This document shows positions 8,459 through 16,759 of a stretch of DNA of 64,000 nucleotides, piece by piece; position 1 is the first letter of the stretch; the number at the start of each line of letters is the position of its first letter. The translations under genes were made by a program, and so were the position numbers. A model generated the notes under the pieces. It made no database searches. It had not been told where the DNA came from and saw only the letters and a list, made by a program, of their open reading frames with translations. This stretch comes from Vibrio sp. DW001 (GTDB lineage: Bacteria; Pseudomonadota; Gammaproteobacteria; Enterobacterales; Vibrionaceae), in NCBI RefSeq assembly GCF_029016285.1, contig NZ_CP091976.1, forward strand, positions 1,302,001-1,366,000. The letters are read 5' to 3'.

Positions 8459-10748
8459 GAGACGTTCTTTGAATAATGTCGTCTTGGATCTCTTTCGACA
8501 ACTCAACGAAGAAGGCGCTATAACCCGCGACACGTACGACCAATCCTGCATAATCTTCTGGTGTTTCTTGTGCTTTACGCAATGTTTCTGCATTGAGCAC
8601 GTTAAACTGAATGTGTTGCAGCTTTAGTTTCATAAAGGCACGCAAAAAATCACCCAACTTGGACAAGCCGTTTACGCCATCTAGGGTAGACGGCGTAAAT
8701 TTAACATTCAGTAAGCTGCCATTAGAGAGCAAGTAGTTATCGAGTTTTGACACCGATTTAAGCACGGCGGTTGGCCCTTGATGGTCTTTACCTAGCATGG
8801 GTGAAAGGCCACCATCGGCTAACTGTTCGCCAGAAAGTCGCCCATCTGGCGTCGCACCTACCACTGCACCTAAAGGAACATGCGCGGACACAGTATACGA
8901 ACCCGGTGTAAATTGGCCGCCACGTGGATTGGAGTATTGTTCTACTTCCTTACAGAAAACCCGCAATAATTCAGCACCGATAACATCGACTTTATCGATA
9001 TCGTTGCCGTATTTTTCATATTTGTTCGTTAGGCGAGCACGAATCATTTTACCGTTTTCTACGTCGAAATTGTTATCGAGGACCGTAATAAAATCAGAAA
9101 AAGACAAACGTTTTTCTTCAAACACGAAGCGTTTAAGTGCGTGCAGGGAATCGGATAAATTTGCGATGCCAATACCTTGAACGCCGGAAAAGTTATAGCG
9201 ACCTCCGCCATAAGTAACGTCTTTACCCGACTTAACGCAATCGCTGATAAATGAGGATAACAATGGGACGGGGGCCCAATCTCTATGGCCGATATCACAG
9301 ATGTTCGAACCTTCTACCATCAGTTTAATATAGTGACGCATGTCGTTACGAATTTGATCAACGACGCCGTCATAGCTCACATTCTTATCGAATTGGTTAC
9401 GTTTTAGGACGAGCTCCATCACTTTAAGTAGGTTGAACATCGCGATATCGTGTAGCCCGTAGGTTTTACCCGGTATAGACAGTTCTACACAACCCACAAC
9501 AGAATAGTCACGAGCATCTTCGAGAGACACTCCTCGGTTTAGAAAAGCAGGAATAACCACTTCATCGTTAAATATCTGCGGAATACCAGTACCTAGACGA
9601 ATGGTCTCTGCTGTTTTGTGCATAAACTCCCGGCCCATCAATTCATTCACGCGAACGCCAAGATTAGGTTGTGGTAGCTGTACGCTTTGATAGGCATCTA
9701 AACAGAGTGTGGAAAGCTCGTTAACAGCGCTTCGTCCTGTTTCGGTTAATCCTCCCAACAGTATTGTGTAACCCGTCGGAAAACCGGCAAAAAACTTTGC
9801 ACTGCTAGAAGAGCGAAGTAGCACAATGTCATTGGTCTTTATCCAGAGGCTTTCCAGGTACTCTTTCAAGTATGCTGGGTCTTCACCTTGCTCAATGGAT
9901 TGACGATAAAAGGGCAGCATATATTGATCAAAACGGCCTAACGAAAGTGAACTTGCGTTTGACTCATACTGCAGAATAATATTCATGTACCAAAATAACT
10001 GGCACGCTTCGGGAAAGGTTTCAGGTTTACCCGTCGCTATTTTACCTGATATAGCCGCAATCGAGTGTAGCTCTTTCTTCCTTACTGAGTCATGGCAGGT
10101 TTTCGTCATCTCTAGTGCTATTTTTCCGTATCGACGAATATGGCGGATTGACGCCTGAAGAAGGATGACCACAGACTGATAAAAAGGGTTCTCAGGTTGA
10201 GCTGCGTCGATAGATTCAAGTTCATCAAGGAGTTTGCCAAGACCATTATTCAATAAACGTTCATAGTCGATGATGATATGGCCCTGACCTTTATCCGTTT
10301 GATTGATGCTAAATATTTTTTTCCCTACCGCATCTTTGATCTTTTCTGGTATTTGGCTGTTGATAAAGTCCTTCATGGAGCGTTCTGACCAATAGGGGAG
10401 AAGTTCCTCTTTATAAATGGTTTTATCGTGGTCACTGATATAGAACTTATCTTGTGGACGGCTCTCGAAAATATCTAACTCTTTCTCAATCCAATACGGG
10501 TCCATCTCTGGTGAAACGATACCCGATCGAGGTTTGATAGTACGGTTACCTGCGACGAGTTCATTATCTCGAATGGAAATGGTGACATTGTCCAAGATAT
10601 GAGCGGTTGCTTTGGCGCGCCGAAGTAGCGTATGTTCGCCTTCTGTAAGCTTATGACTTTCTGTATACAGCAGAGCACGTTCTAGCGAGATCTCTCTCTG
10701 TGCTGTAAAAAGTGTCGATTTGAGGTTTTCGATTCTGACAGTGCTCAT
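8448..10748 (-). CDS. pflD: Glycyl-radical enzyme PflD, 1,5-anhydromannitol-6-phosphate lyase type
   Basis: Protein of 766 residues, collinear with and extensively similar to remembered E. coli PflD (765 residues). The thiyl-radical Cys420 is in VVGCVELS and the radical Gly742 in VRVAGYSAFF near the C-terminus. PflD in E. coli is reported to open the ring of 1,5-anhydromannitol-6-phosphate to 1-deoxyfructose-6-phosphate, while YbiW acts on the glucitol epimer; the older pyruvate formate-lyase label is not supported by the GCVE site, since true Pfl has two adjacent cysteines. Neighbours (PTS, activase, FSA-type aldolase) match that pathway. Which epimer is used here is inferred from orthology only. 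Confidence 0.92.
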   Translation of the reverse strand: MSTVRIENLKSTLFTAQREISLERALLYTESHKLTEGEHTLLRRAKATAHILDNVTISIRDNELVAGNRTIKPRSGIVSPEMDPYWIEKELDIFESRPQDKFYISDHDKTIYKEELLPYWSERSMKDFINSQIPEKIKDAVGKKIFSINQTDKGQGHIIIDYERLLNNGLGKLLDELESIDAAQPENPFYQSVVILLQASIRHIRRYGKIALEMTKTCHDSVRKKELHSIAAISGKIATGKPETFPEACQLFWYMNIILQYESNASSLSLGRFDQYMLPFYRQSIEQGEDPAYLKEYLESLWIKTNDIVLLRSSSSAKFFAGFPTGYTILLGGLTETGRSAVNELSTLCLDAYQSVQLPQPNLGVRVNELMGREFMHKTAETIRLGTGIPQIFNDEVVIPAFLNRGVSLEDARDYSVVGCVELSIPGKTYGLHDIAMFNLLKVMELVLKRNQFDKNVSYDGVVDQIRNDMRHYIKLMVEGSNICDIGHRDWAPVPLLSSFISDCVKSGKDVTYGGGRYNFSGVQGIGIANLSDSLHALKRFVFEEKRLSFSDFITVLDNNFDVENGKMIRARLTNKYEKYGNDIDKVDVIGAELLRVFCKEVEQYSNPRGGQFTPGSYTVSAHVPLGAVVGATPDGRLSGEQLADGGLSPMLGKDHQGPTAVLKSVSKLDNYLLSNGSLLNVKFTPSTLDGVNGLSKLGDFLRAFMKLKLQHIQFNVLNAETLRKAQETPEDYAGLVVRVAGYSAFFVELSKEIQDDIIQRTSHEL

Positions 10749-10865
10749 GGCAAGCTCCGTAATGGCTAATTAAGGTCGATTTATTGGGCGAGACTTGCAT
10801 TTTCTCGGCCTTGATTTTCTTATGTTTGCTTGCCTTTGCGGGTAGAAAAGACAAGCAAAGGCTTG

Positions 10866-11183
10866 CTATGCTGTTGTTAAATGGGCCTCGATTTTATCGA
10901 TAACCGTTCCAGCTCGTTTAACGGCATCGCTGACTCCAATACGTACCACTAACTTGCCTTCAAATCGCTCCTGATTTTTGATATCGATATCTTTAGTTAA
11001 AATCACAACATCTGCCTGCGCGACTTGTTCGGCTGTGAGGGCATTTTCAATGCCAATAGACCCTTGCGTTTCTACATGACAGGTCCAGCCCTTTGCTTTT
11101 GCCGCTGATTCGATGGCTTCTGCTGCCATGTAAGTGTGTGCAACGCCAGATGGGCATGCGGTTACTGCTACTAAGTGAGTCAT
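10866..11183 (-). CDS. frwB: Fructose-like PTS enzyme IIB component
   Basis: Cytosolic phosphotransfer domain of 105 residues (E. coli FrwB 106). The active Cys10 lies in AVTACPSGVAHTYMAAE. It would pass phosphate from the IIA domain of PtsA to the sugar in FrwC. It lies between frwC and pflD. The 117-base gap to pflD holds an imperfect hairpin (TTTGCTTG at 10825-10832 with CAAGCAAA at 10852-10859), which could be an mRNA-processing element. Confidence 0.9.
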   Translation of the reverse strand: MTHLVAVTACPSGVAHTYMAAEAIESAAKAKGWTCHVETQGSIGIENALTAEQVAQADVVILTKDIDIKNQERFEGKLVVRIGVSDAVKRAGTVIDKIEAHLTTA

Positions 11184-11265
11184 AATAATATCCTGTGATG
11201 TAAGACTTTTTACCCAAATAAAGGGTAGTAGAGTAAAAAGTGCATCGTTGTATTTCGAATCGTGA

Positions 11266-11300
11266 GCGGGTTATCAATCGTAAGGGCTGATAACCCGCTT
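11266..11300 (-). other. Intercistronic hairpin between frwC and frwB
   Basis: A perfect 12-bp stem, AGCGGGTTATCA with TGATAACCCGCT, and an 11-base loop. On the minus strand it is not followed by a T-run, so it is not a classic terminator. It lies 15 bases after the frwC stop and could stabilise or process the mRNA to set the IIC:IIB ratio. Confidence 0.6.
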
Positions 11301-11315
11301 AATGAATGTGTCCGG

Positions 11316-12389
11316 TTATCCAATGCTGATATCAAGGTTGATATCGTCAGAGGCATTTTCTTTCGGTGCGCCTATCTTGCGTCGAGCTTTTAAGAAGTTG
11401 ACTAAAAGCGCGGTAATCAGTGAGCCGACGGCCAAAGCAATGATGAAACCAAAGCGCCCTTCAACGACTGGTAAGACAATTAATCCCCCCCATGCTGCAA
11501 AGCATCTCACGCCAAGTAAAGCCGCCGTTACGGCGCCACAAGCGGTACCAATCATGATGGATGGAATCACGCGAAGTGGATCGGAAGCAGCAAACGGAAT
11601 CGCACCTTCAGTAATACCCATGGTGCCCATTAAGAGAGATGCACGACCTGCTTCTCGTTCGTCCGCTTCGTAGAGTTTTCGGTTAAGGAATGTCGCAAGG
11701 CCCATACCAACGGATGGTGTAGCAACCGCGACAGCAGAGATACCCGCCACGTTATAGATACCTTCACCGACACATAGAATAACAAAGGCATACGCGACCT
11801 TGTTTACTGGCCCGCCCATATCAAAGGCGATCATTAATCCCATAATAATGGCTAACACCACGATGCTTGAATCTTGCATGCTTTTTAAGAATGCGGTGAG
11901 TCCAGCCGTTGCGGCGCCAATTGGTTCACCGATACCCCAAACAATGGCACCTGCAGTAATAAAGGTACCCACAATAGGAATAACAAAAATAGGCATGATG
12001 GAGCGAGCAAACGAAGGAACCTTTATTTTCTTCAAGTAGTGGACAACAATACCACCGAGTAGGCCTGCGAAAATGGCACCAAAGAAGCCCGTGTTATACA
12101 TGTTTGCGCCAATAAAGGCGGCAATAGCTGACGGTGCAAGAGCCGAACGGTCAGCTATCGAATAACCGATATAGGCCGCTAGTATTGGTACCATGAGTTG
12201 GAACCCGGCAACACCGATAAAGAAGAGGTCATGCAACCAAGTACCTTCTACAGGTACGGCACCTTCGCCGTTAAGCATGACGGAAGCGGCGAGTAAAATA
12301 CCACCAGCAACAACAAATGGTATCATATGTGATACACCAGTCATCAAGTGTGACCGGGTGTTTTTGAGTATGGAAATGATGTCGTTCAT
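11316..12389 (-). CDS. frwC: Fructose-like PTS enzyme IIC permease
   Basis: Inner-membrane channel of 357 residues (E. coli FrwC 359) with about nine to ten hydrophobic segments. The fructose-family IIC motif GITEGAIPFA is present near residue 265, and the N-terminal HLMTGVSHMIPFVVAGGIL start is typical. It translocates and phosphorylates its sugar using FrwB/FrwD and PtsA. In an anhydroglycolysis setting the expected substrates are 1,5-anhydromannitol or 1,5-anhydroglucitol; this is inferred from the downstream enzymes. It is first in the minus-strand operon and divergent from ptsA. Confidence 0.9.
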   Translation of the reverse strand: MNDIISILKNTRSHLMTGVSHMIPFVVAGGILLAASVMLNGEGAVPVEGTWLHDLFFIGVAGFQLMVPILAAYIGYSIADRSALAPSAIAAFIGANMYNTGFFGAIFAGLLGGIVVHYLKKIKVPSFARSIMPIFVIPIVGTFITAGAIVWGIGEPIGAATAGLTAFLKSMQDSSIVVLAIIMGLMIAFDMGGPVNKVAYAFVILCVGEGIYNVAGISAVAVATPSVGMGLATFLNRKLYEADEREAGRASLLMGTMGITEGAIPFAASDPLRVIPSIMIGTACGAVTAALLGVRCFAAWGGLIVLPVVEGRFGFIIALAVGSLITALLVNFLKARRKIGAPKENASDDINLDISIG

Positions 12390-12925
12390 AACACTGTTCC
12401 TTAGAGCACAAAGTTTTTAATTAAAAGAATAGTTAGTTTCAATTTGTTCACGTTTACTCGCTGCGCAGCGTTTGTAATTTTTCCAACCATATATTTGGAG
12501 TTGACCATCAAGGTTGTGCTCATAATATAGTGAGTAAATGTGCTATGCAGTTAGAGGATAAATCATCTATTTACTGGATTTTTGTTAGTTATGTTCAGGA
12601 AGGTGATCTATGGCTCAAAATTGGGTGACTCGATTTTATTGGCATGAAATTTAATTTATATGATTGTTTTTGTAGGATTTATTCTATTATGGTTTGTTTT
12701 TTCCTTGTAAGGAGTGAGATCGATATCTCACAATGAGTAGGATATTTGAGCTTGTTCACAGTTGAATGGACATCTAACAAATGTCCAGTAAAACGAAGGT
12801 ATGTCCAATAGAGGTGTATTTGATGACGTTATATTGTGTAACGAAAGCATATCAACCTATTCTACTTACGCTCTTGTGATACGTATTGAGGTTTGTAAGA
12901 TAATCTATTCTGAGGCCAGAATTTC
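12390..12925. promoter_or_regulatory. Divergent frwC/ptsA control region with repeated half-sites
   Basis: A gene-free stretch of 536 bp. At 12767-12787 there is an inverted repeat, TGGACAT and ATGTCCA with a 7-base spacer. A third copy of ATGTCCA is at 12801-12807, a direct repeat exactly 20 bp after the second. The segment 12776-12797 matches 3593-3614 at 20 of 22 positions. This geometry fits an AraC-family activator controlling both operons. No FNR-type TTGAT-N4-ATCAA site was seen here although PflD is an anaerobic enzyme. Confidence 0.6.
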
Positions 12926-15430
12926 ATGAAAACTTTATCATTCTCTTGTGAATTACCAAATGGTGTTCATGCTCGACCTGCTAGCCATGTTGAAGCGTTA
13001 TGTAACGAATTTAGCGCGGTCATTCAGTGGCAAAATGAACGTACCGGCATCTCTGCAAATGCAAAAAGTGTCCTTTCTCTTATTGGTACAGATACATTGT
13101 TGGGTGACCATTGCCAGATCACCATTGAGGGTGATGATGAAGAGCAAGCATTGGAGAGAATTAGTCGTTTTATCAATACTGAGTTTGCACATTGCGATTC
13201 TTTACTCGAAGTCGTGGAGCAACAGGTTGGTGATTTTCTTCCTCTACCGCGAAGCTTCACCGCCCTCAATGCTCAAGTTTCTCGAGGCAATGCGGTAAGC
13301 GCCGGATTTGGTATCGGTAAACTGATCCGTATTGGTGCTATAAATTTTGACACGTTAGCAGATTTGCCCGAGAACCGTGATATTGAACTCGAGCAGCAGG
13401 CGCTATTGCAAGGTATAAAGCAGCTTTTAAAAGCATTCGAACTTCAGTTGAAAACGGCCAGTCATACAGAAGGCGAAGTCGTCAATGCGCACCTTTCAAT
13501 AATAAAGGATGCTGAGTTCAAATCGGCACTAGAGAGCAATTTAATACAAGGTCGAAGCTGTGCCGATACGATTATTGCGACCGCGAAGCACTTTGGAGAG
13601 CAACTGCAAAAGTCGGCGTCTAATTATATGCGTGAACGTGAGTTAGATATACGTGACGTATGCTTTCAGTTGCTGCAGTCTGTTTATGGTGAAGAGCGTT
13701 TCTGCAATACACTTAGGTTAAGCGAACCGACAATTTGCATCGCAGATGATTTAACCCCTAGCCAGTTCTTAGAGCTTGATAAAGGTCTATTAAAAGGCCT
13801 TATTCTAACCCATGGCGGCAGTACTTCTCATACCGTTATCCTTGCGCGTTCATTTGCTATTCCAACATTGGTTGGTATTGACGAGAGGTCGCTGACAACG
13901 ATTCTTGGTAATGAGGTTTTGGTGGATGGTATCCTTGGCCTGGTTGCGACAGAACTTGATGAACCGCTTCGACGTTACTATGAGCAAGAGCAGCGAGTTG
14001 TCGACATTATTGAAAAACGCCAGAGTCAGTATCGAGATGAAAAAGGGCAGACGCTGGATGGTAAACCGTTAGAAATTGCAGCGAATATTGCGCATTCTGT
14101 TGAAGCCCAAGCGGCATTTAGTAATGGCGCGGAAGCGGTAGGGTTGTTTCGTACTGAGATGTTATATATGGACAGGTCGTCTGCACCAGATGAAGATGAA
14201 CTATACAATATATTTTGTCAGGCGTTAGAGGCCGCCCAAGGTAGATCTATCATAGTGCGTACCATTGATATTGGCGGTGACAAGCCTGTTGATTATTTGA
14301 ATATTCCCGCCGAGAATAATCCGTTTCTTGGTTATCGTGCTGTGCGTATCTATGAAGAATTTTTGGAATTGTTTAAAGGTCAGCTACGCAGCATACTTCG
14401 TGCGTCAGCACATGGTTCATTGAAGATTATGATTCCAATGATCTCTTCGTTGGATGAGATATTGTGGGTAAAAGACATTCTGGCTGAGGTACGCAAGGAG
14501 CTCCGAGCCGAACAAATTCCATTCGATGAAAAAATTCCATTGGGCATCATGATGGAGGTTCCGTCCATTGCCTTCATTATTGATCAGTGCTGTGAAGAGA
14601 TAGATTTCTTCAGTATTGGTAGTAATGACTTAACTCAGTACCTGATGGCAGTAGACCGAGACAATGCGAAAGTAACGAAACACTACAATAGTTTAAACCC
14701 AGCCTTTTTAAGGACGCTTGACCATGTTGTACGTGAGGTACATCGACATGGGAAGTGGGTAGGTTTGTGTGGTGAGTTAGGTGCAAAAGGTTCGGTTCTT
14801 CCTCTGCTTGTTGGTTTGGGTTTAGACGAAATAAGTATGAGCGCACCAAGTATACCTGCGACCAAAGAGCGTATCGCGAATCTAGATAGCCGTGACTGTC
14901 GTCAGTTATTGAATAAGGCGATGAACTGTCGCACCTCGTTAGAGGTAGAGCATCTGTTAGCGCAGTTCCGCATGCATCAGTCTGATGCCCCGCTTATTTC
15001 ACAAAACTGTATAACCCTGGATAACGATTTACGCAGCAAAGAAGAGGTGATAAAAACACTTTCAGATAACTTGTTTTTGGCTGGGCGTTGTCGATATCCA
15101 ACGAAACTTGCGGATGACCTGTGGGCTCGTGAAGATGTATTTTCCACGGGGTTGGGGTTTGGTTTTGCGATACCGCATACCAAAAGCGAACATATAGAAC
15201 AATCAGCCATCAGTGTCTCTCGCCTTGCTAAACCTATCCAATGGGGCGATGAAGAAGCTCAGTTTGTCATTATGCTGACATTGAACAAGCATGCCGCGGG
15301 TGATCAACACATGAAGATATTTTCAAAGTTAGCCCGACGAATTATGCATGAAGAATTCCGTCAAAACTTGATGAATGCAAGTTCAACCGAAGAGATAGAA
15401 AGTATGCTAAAAACTGAATTGGAACTATAA
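12926..15430 (+). CDS. ptsA: Multiphosphoryl transfer protein: HPr - enzyme I - fructose-type IIA
   Basis: Single polypeptide of 834 residues (E. coli PtsA/FrwA 833) that carries a full PTS relay. Domain order is HPr (1-90, phospho-His15 in GVHARPAS), enzyme I (about 115-690, phospho-His302 in THGGSTSHT, with PEP-binding barrel motifs such as IGSNDLTQY) and IIA-fru (about 690-834, His751 in FAIPHTKSE). It would phosphorylate FrwB and FrwD from PEP independently of the general PtsHI proteins. It is transcribed divergently from frwC and followed after 13 bases by a UPF0303 gene. Confidence 0.95.
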   Translation: MKTLSFSCELPNGVHARPASHVEALCNEFSAVIQWQNERTGISANAKSVLSLIGTDTLLGDHCQITIEGDDEEQALERISRFINTEFAHCDSLLEVVEQQVGDFLPLPRSFTALNAQVSRGNAVSAGFGIGKLIRIGAINFDTLADLPENRDIELEQQALLQGIKQLLKAFELQLKTASHTEGEVVNAHLSIIKDAEFKSALESNLIQGRSCADTIIATAKHFGEQLQKSASNYMRERELDIRDVCFQLLQSVYGEERFCNTLRLSEPTICIADDLTPSQFLELDKGLLKGLILTHGGSTSHTVILARSFAIPTLVGIDERSLTTILGNEVLVDGILGLVATELDEPLRRYYEQEQRVVDIIEKRQSQYRDEKGQTLDGKPLEIAANIAHSVEAQAAFSNGAEAVGLFRTEMLYMDRSSAPDEDELYNIFCQALEAAQGRSIIVRTIDIGGDKPVDYLNIPAENNPFLGYRAVRIYEEFLELFKGQLRSILRASAHGSLKIMIPMISSLDEILWVKDILAEVRKELRAEQIPFDEKIPLGIMMEVPSIAFIIDQCCEEIDFFSIGSNDLTQYLMAVDRDNAKVTKHYNSLNPAFLRTLDHVVREVHRHGKWVGLCGELGAKGSVLPLLVGLGLDEISMSAPSIPATKERIANLDSRDCRQLLNKAMNCRTSLEVEHLLAQFRMHQSDAPLISQNCITLDNDLRSKEEVIKTLSDNLFLAGRCRYPTKLADDLWAREDVFSTGLGFGFAIPHTKSEHIEQSAISVSRLAKPIQWGDEEAQFVIMLTLNKHAAGDQHMKIFSKLARRIMHEEFRQNLMNASSTEEIESMLKTELEL

Positions 15431-15443
15431 AGAGGATACCGTA

Positions 15444-15908
15444 ATGTCATCATTGCTCGAACAGATCTTGGAACAGGAACAGCGCCTTCAGTTTACGTAT
15501 TTTTCTCATCAAAGAGCGTGGGAGCTAGGCTGTGCTCTAAAAGACGCCGCAGAGAATAAAAAGGTAAATGTTGCTATTGATATTGCGATGAATGGCCTCT
15601 GTATTTTTAGTTTCGCCATGCCAGGAACCCGGATTGATAACCTTGAATGGATCCGGCGTAAAAAAAATGTGGTCAATCGCTATCAAAATAGCTCTTGGTA
15701 TATAGGCAACTACTACAAGAACAAAGGTGTTTCGATAGAAGAGAGCTCGCTCGTCGATGGTAAAGAGTATGCTCCTTTTGGTGGCTGCTTCCCTCTGGCC
15801 ATACGTAATGTAGGCGTAGTAGGGACGATTACGGTGTCGGGTCTTCCTCAGGAAGACGATCACCAATTAATCGTAGATACCTTAACGACTTTTTTATCTA
15901 AGCTATAA
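15444..15908 (+). CDS. UPF0303 / heme-degrading-domain-like (YBR137W family) protein
   Basis: Cytosolic protein of 154 residues. The VAIDIAMNGLCIFSFAMPGT strand pattern and PFGGCFPL plus VGTITVSGLPQEDDHQ are hallmarks of the UPF0303 branch of the GlcG/HbpS-like fold. No catalytic role is established for this branch. It is co-directional with ptsA and ends at a strong terminator, so it is probably translated with ptsA. A role in handling the pathway intermediate or a cofactor is possible, but nothing in the sequence says so. Confidence 0.75.
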   Translation: MSSLLEQILEQEQRLQFTYFSHQRAWELGCALKDAAENKKVNVAIDIAMNGLCIFSFAMPGTRIDNLEWIRRKKNVVNRYQNSSWYIGNYYKNKGVSIEESSLVDGKEYAPFGGCFPLAIRNVGVVGTITVSGLPQEDDHQLIVDTLTTFLSKL

Positions 15909-15931
15909 TCCGTCCATATCACTATCTGAAA

Positions 15932-15962
15932 AGGTGCCTATGTCTGGCACCTCTCTTTTTTC
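15932..15962 (+). terminator. Rho-independent terminator after ptsA operon
   Basis: A 7-bp stem, AGGTGCC with GGCACCT, loop TATGTCT, and a run of seven T at 15956-15962. It lies 23 bases after the UPF0303 stop. Confidence 0.85.
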
Positions 15963-16093
15963 AACGTCAAAAATCCTTCCAAATGATTCACTTTTGCAAG
16001 CTAAGTAAGTGTGTAATCAACACGAATGTCATTCCGCCGACCACTCTAGATATCCCTATCCAAAGGGTAAGGGCAATACGTATAAATAAGCGG

Positions 16094-16206
16094 TTTGTGA
16101 CGGAGCACTTGTTACTCTAAATAGAGGTGAATACTTTTCCTGTTTTGATCACATTTATCAATGCTGGGCATATATTTATCAAATTACCTACAGCATAATA
16201 ATTGTG
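16094..16206 (+). promoter_or_regulatory. Putative tna promoter with CRP half-site
   Basis: TGATCACATTT at 16146-16156 matches the right half of the CRP consensus; the left half is poor. A CATAAT hexamer at 16194-16199 would put transcription start near 16206, about 61 bp from the centre of the CRP site, the usual class I spacing. E. coli tna is CRP-activated. The rest of the 335-bp stretch between 15909 and 16243 shows no other feature apart from the ptsA-operon terminator. Confidence 0.4.
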
Positions 16207-16243
16207 AATTTAAAGCATCGCTTTTCTTAAGTGGGAACATATA

Positions 16244-16342
16244 ATGAACATGTACCTTAAATCTCAATATAGTTCAGAGCCAGCATTGCTCGCTTGGTAT
16301 AATATTGATCACATTCTCTCCTTTCATTTATCTTCAGAATAA
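16244..16342 (+). CDS. tnaC: TnaC tryptophan-sensing leader peptide
   Basis: A 32-codon reading frame upstream of tnaA. It contains LAWYNIDHI, which repeats the Trp-x-x-x-Asp arrangement of E. coli TnaC (Trp12, Asp16 in KWFNIDNKI); here Trp18 and Asp22. In E. coli, nascent TnaC stalls the ribosome when free tryptophan is bound and blocks Rho from ending transcription before tnaA. The essential Pro24 before the E. coli stop has no equivalent: eight residues after Asp22 is Ser, and the peptide runs two residues further. The GGGAA before the ATG is a weak ribosome site. Function is inferred from position plus the WxxxD motif. Confidence 0.75.
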   Translation: MNMYLKSQYSSEPALLAWYNIDHILSFHLSSE

Positions 16343-16759
16343 CTTCTAGAGACGTTCCTACGTCGCCTTAAAAATTTCGGTAACATTTGACAACTAATTT
16401 ATTTTATTGATTTTTTTAAATCAACGGGCTTATATATATAAAATATGGCGCATTGGTCTAAATCATTTGTTTTAATAAAGAAAAAGCCAAAAGTTATCTA
16501 GAATAGCCGTTGCAATGCAATGGGAAAATATAGACAGACAATACCTCTTTCAATCTCTATAGTTTAGATTGCGAGATTATTTATGCCTATATATATCGAA
16601 AGCAACTCTTGTATTTAATATCTCGTTATTAGTATGTCGCGATTAATTCGGTTGAATTTTTATACGACTTATTTAAAAGATAGATAATAATAACGAAATT
16701 GTTCGTAACTAATTTAATCATGGTGAAATAACACCATGTAACTATATAAAGGCATTATT
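16343..16759 (+). promoter_or_regulatory. tnaC-tnaA transcribed spacer
   Basis: 417 bases without a gene, very AT-rich, about twice the length of the E. coli tnaC-tnaA spacer. By analogy it should hold the Rho-entry and pause sites; no intrinsic terminator or other ORF of interest is visible. Confidence 0.45.

Noticed and set aside
8459..8593. 45-codon N-terminal extension of pflC
   Set aside because: It would lie inside the pflD 3' end in another frame; the ATG at 8458 gives the family length and an 11-base overlap typical of coupled genes.
8448..10748. Pyruvate formate-lyase as the function of the glycyl-radical enzyme
   Set aside because: The active site is GCVE with one cysteine, not the Cys-Cys pair of Pfl, and the whole protein matches PflD.
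16145..16161. TTGAT-N7-ATCAA upstream of tnaC as an FNR site
   Set aside because: The spacer is 7 rather than 4. The overlap with a CRP-like half-site at class I distance is a better explanation.
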